Below are positions 54,282 to 64,000 of a stretch of DNA of 64,000 bases, in pieces; within the stretch, counting starts at the first letter, position 1; each line of letters starts with the position of its first letter. Source of the DNA: Sebastes aleutianus (lineage: Eukaryota; Chordata; Actinopteri; Perciformes; Sebastidae). The stretch covers positions 38,148,614 to 38,212,613 of the forward strand of contig CAKAKS010000072.1 in NCBI GenBank assembly GCA_916700875.1. Direction: 5' to 3'. Under the pieces are notes generated by a model, which was not told the DNA's origin, did no database searches, and saw only the letters and a program-made list of their open reading frames with translations. The translations under genes were made by a program, and so were the position numbers.

Positions 54282-56582
54282 GTGAGTGCAGCTGATAATA
54301 TTTACTGTGTTTCAACAACCAGCATTAACACAAAACTTACAGCTCTAATCAAACAGGAAGTTACACTCTTTTCATTTCATATTGACCAGTGTTGGTACTC
54401 TCTTATTCACATGTTGTGTGTATCTGCCGGTATCAGCAATCTCTTGTGACTTATTCCTATTTATTCTTTATTTCTTTAAGCATGTTAAACTGTGTCAGTC
54501 ATAATCAGTTGTGATTTTATTGCTATATATACTTGGGCTATATGCATCTTCTATAGTAGGCCTATAATACTCCAATAATATTTACACTGGAACATTATAG
54601 GGTTAAGGTGGTGTGTTTGTATATAGTGTTAATAGTTAAAGTGCTTTCCTGTGTTATTTGTAGCCTTCAGCATCTCTCTATAATATATTATAGGATGTCT
54701 ATAGGCTGGAATCAACAGCAGCCAGACAGACAGGCAGGTATACATGCAGAGCTGAGGTGTGTGAGCTCTTCATTCAGGTTTTAGGAGCAGAGTCCCAGTC
54801 AGGATGCTCCTACATATTATACAGAGACACGTTATGAATTTATACAGTGAATAAAAGATACTAGGAGATATTGGGTTTGGGGGTCCTTCCCTGAGAAAAT
54901 TTGAAGATTTTTGACTTAAAACTACACATTTTACATCATTATGGACCATTATTATTACTAGTTAAATGATTATTTTTACTATTTATCACAGCCTTCGTCT
55001 GAACATTTAATTCTTCTGAAAATTTTTGTCCTGTAAAATCTTATTTTATAAATCAGAAAACTTTTAAATACTCTTTCATCAATTATATTTGTTCACAAAA
55101 AAAAGTTATGACGAACAGTTTATTAATTATTTTACAAAAAGGATGTGAACATTGTATTGATAAATTACAGCACCCTCGTTCTCACCCGACATTATTGTTA
55201 GCCTAGCCACCATAACCAGTCTGACTGTTCACTGACTGCGCTGTGTGTGTTGATGTGTGTGGAGCTCCGACAAGGCCTATGAAAGGAGGCTTGGTCACTG
55301 GCGGACATGGCCGAAGGGGTATGTCACATGCACAGTGTAACTGAAGCTGCGGTCTTGTGTTGCGATTGGTTCAATTTCGGCGAGGGCAGACCAGATTTAA
55401 CTGCGCATGTGTTTTGTACCACAAAGATATGACACTCAGCCTCCTTCCATAGGCCTTGAACAGCAGCAGGAAGAGGCTGCAGCTTTAGCCCTGGAGCCCA
55501 TATGTACATAGTACCTATTATGCCCTGATATCGCAATTCAGTTTTTTGTCTCGATGATGCATATCGTCACATTTTTATATTGTGATATTTTGTGGCACAA
55601 TATTTCGTCACACCCCTATTAATAATAGAACCTGATTTCACACTACATAAAACTCCACATTGCTGAACATTAACATATGGCATATCATTTATTATTCCAC
55701 ATAAATACTTTGAAACATTAACTGGTTATCATCGTGGCATAACCCCTTTCTACCGGTATAGATTTGATAGAAGTCGGGGTATTGTCACACTATAATCTAT
55801 CTTTTAAGACTAAGATAGAGGATATACCCCGATGTTCATGCCAATCATATTTATGTGGTTACAAAACGGCACATGCTGCTGCAGGGAGTTAAATGCTGTG
55901 AATTAATAAATGTAGATCCCCCTTCCTGGCAGACAGTCTGTATACCTGCCTCTGCAGACTCAAGCCAATATTGCAATTTACAGTAAAACTATCAGGTGTC
56001 TACATAAAAACATACATCGTCATTTCAGACTGAATAATAATTAATATGCCATATGTATGCCTAGTTAATGTTCTGCAGCGTGGAGTTTTATTAATGTGTG
56101 ATTGCATTTTATCATTAAACACCCCAAAAATAATGCAGCGCGGTCAAATGCGCTTCTGATGTGAACAGCCAGGCTACAGCTCGCGCGTCGATTAATAAAG
56201 CCGGCTTCAGTTCCCTACGTGAACCCACGCAGCGCAACTACGCTGGCACTGCACCGTTATTTATCTCCCAGAGAACCTGATGCGGAGAGGGCAGAGGAGA
56301 GGACAGGCAGCTTGTAAGAAGCTCCGGTACGCATTAAAAAGTCACAGTACGCCAAGGAGTAAAATGTAGAAGTGCCGGTACGGTGTACCGCTGCGTACCG
56401 GCCCACTTCGAGCACTGATAATGACACTTGTCAGATGGATATCTCAGTTAAATGAAACAAACCTATGAATTCAAAATAATGTTTCTCAATAATGCAACAA
56501 TCATACTTTGATATTTGTTTTATACAAATGATTAATACATGTAAATCAAAACATTTTATAATACTTTCCCTTTTATTCTCAG
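54282..56582 (+). other. Copy 10: intron 1 (long class)
   Basis: GT-AG intron of 2.3 kb, laid out like copy 2, with the hAT-like end (about 55,525-55,620) and both inverted-repeat arms (about 55619-55692 and 56033-56135). The acceptor reads TTATTCTCAG where others have TTGTTCTCAG. Confidence 0.85.
55619..56135. repeat. Intronic inverted repeat, copy 10
   Basis: Arms at about 55619-55692 and 56033-56135 pair around AAAACTCCACATTGCTGAAC and GTTCTGCAGCGTGGAGTTTT, with a loop of about 340 bp. Confidence 0.72.
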
Positions 56583-56590
56583 TGTGTAGT

Positions 56591-58237
56591 ATGGCTGCTG
56601 CCAGCAATCTGCAATCTGAAGATCAGTTTCTGTGCTCCATCTGTCTGGATGTGTTCACTGATCCAGTCGCTATACCATGTGGACACAACTTCTGCAAAAA
56701 CTGCATCAATGAACACTGGAATACTAGTGACAGGTGCCAGTGTCCCATGTGTAAAGAGGTTTTTACCATAAGACCTGATTTGAGGGTCAACACTTTCATC
56801 TCTGAGATGGTTGTTCAGTTCAGACAGTCAGCTCAACAGAAAACCAGCAGCAGCAGCTCAGAGCAACAAGTGTCCAAACCAGGAGAAGTTCCCTGTGACG
56901 TCTGCACTGGAACCAAACTGAAGGCCCTGAAGTCCTGCCTGGTGTGTCTGGCCTCCTACTGTGAGACTCACCTGGAGCCTCATCTGACAGCTTCACGTCT
57001 GAAAAGACATCAGCTGATCGACCCTGTGGAGAACCTGGAAGACAGGATGTGTATGAAGCATGATAAACCTCTGGAGCTGTTCTGTAAGACGGACCAGACA
57101 TGTATCTGCATGCTCTGCCTCGTTTTAGACCACAAGACACACAAGTTTGTTCCTCTGAAAGAAGAATATGAAGGAAAGAAGACCGAGCTGGGGAAGACAG
57201 AGGCTGAAATCCAGCAGATGATCCAGAAGAGACGACTGAAGATTCAGGACATCAAACACTCAGTCGACCTCAGTGAGGAAGATGCAGACAGAGAGATAGC
57301 AGAAGGTGTTCAGGTCTTCAGTGCTCTGAAGGAGTCTGTTGAGAGAGGCCAGGCCAATCTCATCAACACGATCAAAGAGAAGCAGAGAGCAACAGAAAAA
57401 CAGGCTGGAGCTTTCATCAAAGAGCTGGAACAGGAAATCTCTGAGCTGACGAAGAGAAGGACTGAATTGGAGCAGCTCTCACGCTCTGAAGACCATCTCC
57501 ATCTTCTCCAGAGTGTCCAGTCCCTAAAAGCTGCTCCAACCACCAAGGACTGGACAGAGGTCAGCGTCCGTACATCATCATATAAGGGGACTCTGGTGAA
57601 AGCTGTGGCTCAGCTGGAGGAGACACTCAGTAAAGAGATGAAGAAGCTGGTCGCTGAGTCAGAGCTGAAGAGGGTCCAGCCGTATGCAGTAGATGTGACA
57701 CTTGATCCTGATACAGCTCATCCCCGTCTCATCCTGTCTGATGATGGGAAACAAGTGAATGATAGTGATGTGGAGAAGAATCTCCCAGACAACCCAGAGA
57801 GATTTTCTAATTATGTTTTTGTTTTAGGAAAGCAGAGCTTCTCTTCAGGCAGATTTTACTTTGAGGTTCAAGTTAAAGGAAAGACTGACTGGGTCTTAGG
57901 AGTGGCCAGAGAGTCGATCAACAGGAAGGGAGTCCTCACACTGAGACCACAGGATGGTTACTGGACTATATGTTTGAGAAAAGGAAATGAGTACAAAGCT
58001 CTTGCTGGCCCTCCAGTCACTCTCTCTCTGAAGTCTCAGCCTCAGAAGGTGGGGGTGTTTGTGGATTATGAGGAGGGTCTTGTCTCCTTTTATGACGTAG
58101 ATGCTTCAGCTCTTATCTACTCCTTTACTGGCTGCTGCTTCACTGAGAAACTCCTCCCATTCTTCTGTCCTGATCTTAATAATGGTGGTAAAAACTCTGC
58201 CCCTCTGATCATCTCTCCTGTCAATCAAGCTAAGTAG
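56591..58237 (+). CDS. Copy 10: TRIM E3 ubiquitin ligase (bloodthirsty/TRIM39/TRIM21-like)
   Basis: The 548-residue product is complete. The coding exon opens TGTGTAGTATGG, one base shorter than in other copies. An open frame runs upstream to 56492, but its first 33 codons lie in the intron before the TTCTCAG acceptor, so the start at 56591 is preferred; all paralogs start at the same MAAASN. RING: DPVAIPC, CINEHW, KEVF. B-box2: CMKHDKP and CICMLCLVLDHKTHKFV. Coiled coil: KIQDIKHS, LINTIKEKQRATEKQAGAF, TELEQ. Linker: APTTKDW, SVRTSSYKGTLVKAV. RVQPYAV has a proline before PRY. Loops: PRLIL, NDSDVEKN, FSNYVFV, KTDWVLGV, RKGVLTLRPQDGYW, LRKGNEYKALAGPPVTL, DVDASALIY and LPFFCPDLNNGG. It ends NQAK in place of NQAE. 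Confidence 0.96.
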   Translation: MAAASNLQSEDQFLCSICLDVFTDPVAIPCGHNFCKNCINEHWNTSDRCQCPMCKEVFTIRPDLRVNTFISEMVVQFRQSAQQKTSSSSSEQQVSKPGEVPCDVCTGTKLKALKSCLVCLASYCETHLEPHLTASRLKRHQLIDPVENLEDRMCMKHDKPLELFCKTDQTCICMLCLVLDHKTHKFVPLKEEYEGKKTELGKTEAEIQQMIQKRRLKIQDIKHSVDLSEEDADREIAEGVQVFSALKESVERGQANLINTIKEKQRATEKQAGAFIKELEQEISELTKRRTELEQLSRSEDHLHLLQSVQSLKAAPTTKDWTEVSVRTSSYKGTLVKAVAQLEETLSKEMKKLVAESELKRVQPYAVDVTLDPDTAHPRLILSDDGKQVNDSDVEKNLPDNPERFSNYVFVLGKQSFSSGRFYFEVQVKGKTDWVLGVARESINRKGVLTLRPQDGYWTICLRKGNEYKALAGPPVTLSLKSQPQKVGVFVDYEEGLVSFYDVDASALIYSFTGCCFTEKLLPFFCPDLNNGGKNSAPLIISPVNQAK

Positions 58238-59179
58238 ACTGATGATATTTAAATGAAAATGTTCACTGTCATATAACAGAACAAATATACATATTCAGTG
58301 GTAATATACAATGTAAACCTGTTGTCTTCAGAATTAATCTTCAGGGCTGTTTTTCTGACAACATGAAAAGTCGACTGTTTAGAGATACGTGGTTCTCACA
58401 GGACAGCGACGCTACAAACATATGATGATCTTATAGACCATGATGCATTGCTGTAGATTAAACTAGCCAACAGTATATAAAGGAGTTAAAATTAGCACAA
58501 CCTTAAACATCTACAGCAGTAAAATGCAACATACACATTAATGCAGCAGTCATATTAATCCAGAAACATCAGATATAATAGTAAAACACTGACAGGGAAC
58601 ATTTTACTGCACAATCAACACTTTTACTTTTCATACGTTAAGTACATTTTTCTGATAAAGACAACCACTCAGCTTCAAAAAGTTACTCTTGTGTACTCTT
58701 TCTGTGAGCAATTAAGAGCTGAATAAATGAGGTAATTAATTTATCAATCAACAAAAAAATTAATCTGTAAATATTTATCAATTAACTTTGTAATTTTATA
58801 CATTCCAGCCTCTCAAATGTGAATATTTGCTGGTTTCTGGGTCTTCTATCATATTAAACCAAATATCTTTGGATTATTATAAATCATAATGGGCATTTGT
58901 GACTTTTTTTCTGATATTTTATTCACCAAGAGATTAATCAATAATGAAAATAATTGTTAGTTGCAGCATTAGAGCTTTAATTCAGTTTTATAGGCCTACA
59001 TCTTTTCAGCTGTTGTTGGGTTTTGAACATTTAATTATCATTAAGTGAATGATTAATCGTAACGATTTTTACTAGTTATACAGTAATCTGGTTATTGAGT
59101 TTTAATGTCTGATATGCATTTATGTTGTTATTCATTTAATCAGTCATCACTGCAATAAAATCCTGTGCAGAAGAAGAAA
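58238..59179 (+). other. Copy 10: 3' UTR with poly(A) signal
   Basis: Uninterrupted 3' UTR. AATAAA at 59154-59159; MITE relic at about 58711-58978, with a short form (AATTAACTTTGTAATTTTA) otherwise seen only in copy 0. Confidence 0.75.
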
Positions 59180-59702
59180 CTTTTTGTGTGAGTGTTTTAT
59201 TTTGAAACTGGAGTCTTGTCTTCATCAGAGGGAGGAGAGTTTGTTAAAGGCATGCATAGACTGCACACATCACTCAACTTCCTGGTCTGATTCAGCAACA
59301 ACTAATAGGAACAAAGCAAATACAATAATTACATGAGAAGGTTAGAACATTACAGGACAAACAGTGAGCTGAAATCTGGACAGACAGTATGATTGTTGCA
59401 GAGCTGTAGAGGACTGTAAAGTGGCTGCTGGTTTCTGCTGACCCTAAGATGTATTCTTACATGTGGGATTGACTTTTATTTTGTGAAAACTGTCCTGGTG
59501 GAGGAAACACATCCTCACAAACAGAGCTGCTGTAAGAGGTGGAGCAACACTGGAAGGAGGAGAGCTTCAACGTCACATTACAGAAATGAAACTGCATGTT
59601 TGTCAGAGAGCTGCAGTCGAGACAAGTCTCTGTGTTTCTGTCTAAAGAAATATTAAACTGAGTTCATCAGGTCTTTCTCAACAACAACAGACTCAAATAC
59701 TG
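59180..59702 (+). promoter_or_regulatory. Copy 11: orphan promoter and non-coding exon 1
   Basis: The block ends at the donor (exon end 59702) as in intact copies, but about 75 bp is missing at 59,220 (GTCTTGTC joins to TTCATCAGAGG), removing the usual GGTTGGATGTGTTTCTCAAC stretch. The imperfect ISRE at 59170-59181 is kept. No TRIM body follows within the window. Confidence 0.6.
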
Positions 59703-61587
59703 GTGAGTGCAGCTGATAACATTTACTGTGTTTCAACAACCAGCATTAACACAAAACTTACAGCTCTAATCAAACAGGAAGTTACACTCTTTTCATTTCA
59801 TACTGACCAGTGTTGGTACTCTCTTATTAACATGTTGTGTGTAGCTGCCGGTATCAGCAATCTCTTGCAACTTATTCCTATTTATTCATCATTTCTTTAA
59901 GCATGTTAAACTGTGTCAGTCATAATCAGCTGTGATTTTATTGCTATATATACTTGGGCTATATGCATCTTCTATAGTAGGCCTATAATACTCCAATAAT
60001 ATTCACACTGGAACATTATAGGGTTAAGGTGGTGTGTTTGTATATAGTGTTAATAGTTAAAGTGCTGTCCTGTGTTATTTGTAGCCTTCAGCATCGCTCT
60101 ATAATATATTATAGGATGTCTATAGGCTGGAATCAACAGCAGCCAGACAGACAGGCAGGTATACATGCAGAGCTGAGGTGTGTGAGCTCTTCATTCAGGT
60201 TTTAGGAGCAGAGTCCCAGTCAGGATGCTCCTACATATTATACAGAGACACATTATGAATTTATACAGTGAATAAAAGATACTAGGAGATATTGGGTTTG
60301 GGGGTCCTTCCCCAAGAAAATTTGAAGGTTTTTGACTTAAAACTACGCATTTTACATCATTATGGACCATTATTATTACTAGTTAAATTATTATTTTTAT
60401 TATTTATCACAGCCTTCGTCTGAACATTTAATTCTTCTGAAAATTTTTGTCCTGTAAAATCTTATTTTATAAATCAGAAAACTTTTAAATACTCTTTCAT
60501 CAATTATATTTGTTCACAAAAAAAAGTTATGACGAACAGTTTATTAATTATTTTACAAAAAGGATGTGAACATTGTATTGATAAATTACAGCACCCTCGT
60601 TCTCACCAGATATTATTGTTAGCCTAGCCACCATAACCAGTCTGACTGTTCACTGACTGCGCTGTGTGTGTTGATGTGTGTGGAGCTCCGACAAGGCCTA
60701 TTAAAGGAGGCTAGGGCCACGGGCGGACATGGCTCCAGGGGTTTGACACATGCACAGTGTAACTGAAGCTGCGGCGGTGCGTTGCGATTGGTTCAATTTC
60801 GGCGAGGGCAGACCAGATTTTTACTGCGCATGTGTTTTGTACCCCAAAGATATTACACGTACTCAGCCTCCTTCCATAGTCCTTGAACAGCAGCAGGAAG
60901 AGGCTGCAGCTTTAGCCCTGGAGCCCATATGTATATAGTACCTATTATGCCCTGATATCGCAATTCAGTTTTTTGTCTCGACGATGCATATCGTCACGTT
61001 TTTATGTAGCGATATTTCGTCACACCCCTTTTAATAATAGAACGCGATTTCACATTATATAAAACTCCACATTGCAGATCATTAACATATGGCATATCAT
61101 TTATTATTCCACATAAATACTTTGAAACGTTAACTGGTTATCATCGTGGCATAACCCCTTTCTACCGGTATAGATATGATAGACGTCAGGGTATTTTCAC
61201 ACTATAATCTATCGTTTAAGACTAAGATAGATGATATACCCCGATGTTTATGCCAGTCATATTTATGCGGGTACAAAACGGCACATGCTGTTGCAGGGTG
61301 TTAAATGCTGTGAATTGATAAATGTAGATCCCCCTTCCTGACAGACAGGCTCTATACCTGCCTCTGCAGACTCGAGCCAATATTGCAATTTACAGTAAAA
61401 ACTATCAGGTGTGTACATAAAAACACACATTGTCATTTCAGGCTGAATAATAATTAATATGCCATATGTATGCCTAGTTAATGTTCTGCAGCGTGGAGTT
61501 TTATTAATGTGTGATCGCATTCTATCATTAAACATGCCAAAAAATAATACAGAGCGGTCAAATGCGCTTTTGATGTGAACAGCCAGG
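59703..61587 (+). other. Copy 11: partial intron 1 without acceptor or body
   Basis: The long-class intron is followed to GATGTGAACAGCCAGG (61,587), including the hAT-like end and both inverted-repeat arms (about 61031-61112 and 61446-61548). Then homology to the array ends abruptly. The GTACCGG segment, acceptor and coding exon are absent. Confidence 0.82.
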
Positions 61588-62297
61588 GAGTGTCGGCGCC
61601 AGAGTGTTAGGGGCGGACGGGCAATCAGCTTTGACAGGGGGGGCATTTTTTTTCACCTCATATAGCCTTTATTAAGTGAATCTTTAACATTATCATGTTT
61701 TATGAAAGAAATAAACTGACAGAGAGGTGTATACATACTGCCACCTATGCGCACAGGCGCGCACGCACGCATACACATGCTGTTATGTCCACAAAAACAG
61801 GTTATAAACTAACACCGTGTCCTAACTGGATGCGCATCGGACACTCTCTGTCCACTGAATACGTTAAATCTGCACTTCTGTTACATCATGTAAACAAACC
61901 AGGAACATATCAACTGTGAGCTCCAGATCAGACTGGAGCTGAAGACGTAACCACCTCAAAGATGGGTTAGTAGTACTTGTTATCTTCCTACGTTCGTACT
62001 TTTTTTTTTATCAGAAAACACGTTTTATTTTTGATATTTACTGGAAATAACATACGATATAGCCAAGAGCAAGTAGGTTGTTATCTAGTGATCTTCTCCA
62101 GCCAGCTGCCACCTTATTTTGGTTTCTGTTTTGAAATAAGGAGGTACTGTAGGCTACAGATAACTCCTCAGGCACGCCCTGCGTCTTGCTCGTGCCAGGG
62201 TCAAAATGTGCACACACGCAGGTGCCGAGATAAAGTAAACAGGGAGTTAAACAACACATTAATCTAACAGTCTGACTGATTTCTTCATAACTATAAT
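61588..62297. other. Flank beyond the array, unassigned
   Basis: Single-copy in this window. It begins GAGTGTCGGCGCCAGAGTG and runs into a G-run plus T-run (about 61,638-61,654), which resembles ends of fish hAT-type repeats, though I cannot confirm that. A short alternating GCGC/CACG stretch lies at about 61,748-61,780. Open frames here are short and resemble nothing I recognise. Confidence 0.4.
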
Positions 62298-63812
62298 TTA
62301 AAGGTCACCTATTATGCAAAATGCACTTTTCCATGTCTTTTAAACATCAATATCTGTCCCCATTGTGTCTACAGGTCACCATAGTATCATAAAAGACCAT
62401 CCTCTCTATTTTTCTCCTGCTCCGTTTGTCCGGAAATGGGTGTTGAAAAACGCTGCGCAGCTTTTCCTTTTCTTCTGACGTCATTAGAGAATTGCAAGCC
62501 ATGTAAGGGTTTCCTGGTGGAACCAGAGAGAACGTCCAGCTAGCTGACCCCGCCCCACAGCGCGTCACTCTCTCTCCTCCTCAACCTAGCTATGACCAAA
62601 GTAGCTCCTACTGTTAGTCTACAAGAACCAGCAGAACAGGCTTCATGTACTCCCATCATCTAAATATAACATGTTCTTTCACAAAGGCTTTATGTAATTA
62701 CACTGTTTAAACAGCTGATATTTATATATTATACCTATTTGATGTCATGCATGTAGAAGAGTACAGGTAGTAAATAGTGACTGTAAGCAACACAACACAT
62801 TTCTGTTTCACAGTCAAACTTTATTTGAGTAGACAGATGACAATATTAATTATTCACAGCATTTTTAATCATCCCACCTGTTAGTTATGTTGACATGGTA
62901 CAGGAGAAAGTCTTTCAGCTCCGGTAAACTAAGCTCCGGTAAGCTAAGCTCCGGTGGTCTGTAGTCATGGTAACACAGAGACAGCTCCTACAGTAATTAA
63001 TAACCATTACTCTGATTACTTCCATACATTTATCAGGTTTCTTTTACCAGAAATAATGAACTGACTAATGTTTCACATCTTCTATTTTCCACCCTGATGG
63101 TCGCTGTGGTTACACACCGTCTGGCTCTGACACTAGCTCTGTATCTCCATGTAAACAGAGCTTTCTGCTCTCAGCTATCTGCTCTACTCTGGGATGATTC
63201 TGTCGGTCATTTCTCACGTATGGACCTGTAAAGACAGACGTAAAACAGAGTGTATGTTTACGGTTTACAGAGTTGATGCATAAGGTAAACACTAAGCTAA
63301 CTAACAGAGCTATAAATAGCATTATTTACCTGAGAGAAACCGTCAGGAAAACCTGGAATCTGGACCGCAGATGTTCATCATGTGTCGCCGATTTCTGATC
63401 AGATTCCTCCGGTAACGTGCGCTGGGTGAAGTTTCTGGTTTATAAACTTTAAAGTAGTTTATAAACTCTTCCTAGCTGCTTCTCCCTCTCCCTGCACTCA
63501 GAGCTACACTCAGACCTACAGGTAGCTCTCTCTCTCCGTGAGAGCAGAGCTGCTCCGGGGAAGGGGAGAGAGTGACGCTGTGTTGAGGACCTTTGATTGA
63601 CAGAAAACGCTGACCAATCAGAGCAGAGTGGGAGGAGACAGGCTGTGAATCAGGGTCTGTCAAACAGAGCCTCTGAGCAGACATATTCAGGCTGACAGTA
63701 TGAGAAGAATAAAGGGTTTTTTGAACATTGCAGCATGTAAACATGTTCTAGTGCAACATTAAAATACATCTATGAACCTGGAAATGAGCATAATATGAGA
63801 CCTTTGAGTTAA
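62298..63812. mobile_element. TTAA-associated non-autonomous DNA element (probable)
   Basis: The left end AAAGGTCACCTATTATGC mirrors the right end GCATAATATGAGACCTTT, and TTAA lies at both borders (62298-62301 and 63809-63812), although three extra bases sit before the right TTAA. The layout fits TTAA-target elements common in fish. There is a small repeat of AAGCTCCGGT (three times, about 62,929-62,955) and no transposase frame. The exact right border is uncertain. Confidence 0.55.
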
Positions 63813-64000
63813 TAAAGACTAAATGTGGATATTTCACTCACCAGTTGTTGTCCCTGCTCAGCCTGCTGTAGTGTAACATTAGTCCATTGTTTTATTCCAC
63901 AGTACTGAACAGAATAATCCAAACAGGTAGAAAAAGTAAGATGTGAGAGGAGCACAGGATGCTTTTTACTCTCTTGGTCCTAATTGTGCTTTAATGCACC
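63813..64000. other. Unassigned flank
   Basis: I see no gene, repeat or signal that I can support in this last stretch. Confidence 0.3.

Noticed and set aside
3567..58237. NLR or other fish immune receptors with a B30.2 end (NACHT-B30.2)
   Set aside because: There is no NACHT or leucine-rich repeat coding sequence; the frames begin with RING and B-box.
1..61587. CRISPR-like array because of regular repeats
   Set aside because: The repeat units are kilobases long and contain spliced vertebrate genes; there are no short repeats with spacers.
61588..61660. Terminus of another hAT element at the array end
   Set aside because: GTCGGCGCCAGAG plus G-run resembles known fish repeats, but no partner end or target duplication was found, so it is left unassigned.
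61977..62267. A 96-codon frame and other short frames beyond the array
   Set aside because: No domain, no splice context and no conservation visible within the window.

Overview
The window is eukaryotic and looks like a ray-finned (percomorph-type) fish genome. It holds tandem copies of a fish TRIM gene of the bloodthirsty/TRIM39/TRIM21-like type, several kinds of fish DNA transposon, an L1-type and an L2/CR1/Rex1-type LINE, AT-rich introns with GT-AG borders and AATAAA polyadenylation signals. No bacterial, viral or CRISPR features were seen.

Almost the whole window (1 to about 61,590) is one head-to-tail array on the + strand. I number the copies 0 to 11. Copy 0 is only the last codons of a gene that starts upstream. 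Copies 1, 2, 4, 5, 6, 7, 8, 9 and 10 each have an intact 547-549 residue frame encoding RING, B-box, coiled coil and PRY-SPRY in a single exon. Copy 3 is a 5'-deleted pseudogene. Copy 11 is a promoter plus non-coding first exon with no body behind it, and it marks the end of the array. Each copy has the same plan: about 600 bp holding the promoter and a non-coding exon 1 that ends at ACTG/GTGAGTG, one intron, a coding exon that opens 9 bases (8 in copy 10) before the ATG, and a 3' UTR of nominally 0.8-1 kb ending at AATAAA. The next promoter starts almost directly after the AATAAA.

Two intron classes alternate. The long class (copies 1, 2, 3, 5, 6, 8, 10, 11) carries a transposon-derived block of roughly 0.8-1.3 kb, which in most copies contains a large inverted repeat. 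The short class (4, 7, 9) lacks it. Shared private insertions show that copies 8+9 are a duplicate of the 6+7 pair, about 11 kb long. Later insertions mark single copies: a hAT element in the 3' UTR of copy 3, an L1 in the intron of copy 4, an L2/CR1/Rex1-like LINE in the 3' UTR of copy 4, a TTAA-flanked MITE in the 3' UTR of copy 5, and a second hAT in the 3' UTR of copy 7.

The proteins are nearly identical through RING, B-box and coiled coil. They differ mainly at a few short clusters in PRY-SPRY, where the same few motifs recur in different combinations. This fits a recently expanded set of ubiquitin ligases with a constant effector end and a diversifying recognition end, reshuffled by gene conversion or unequal crossing over. 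The antiviral or immune role is inferred from the family and is not shown by the sequence. The last 2.4 kb is outside the array and holds what looks like another TTAA-type DNA transposon.
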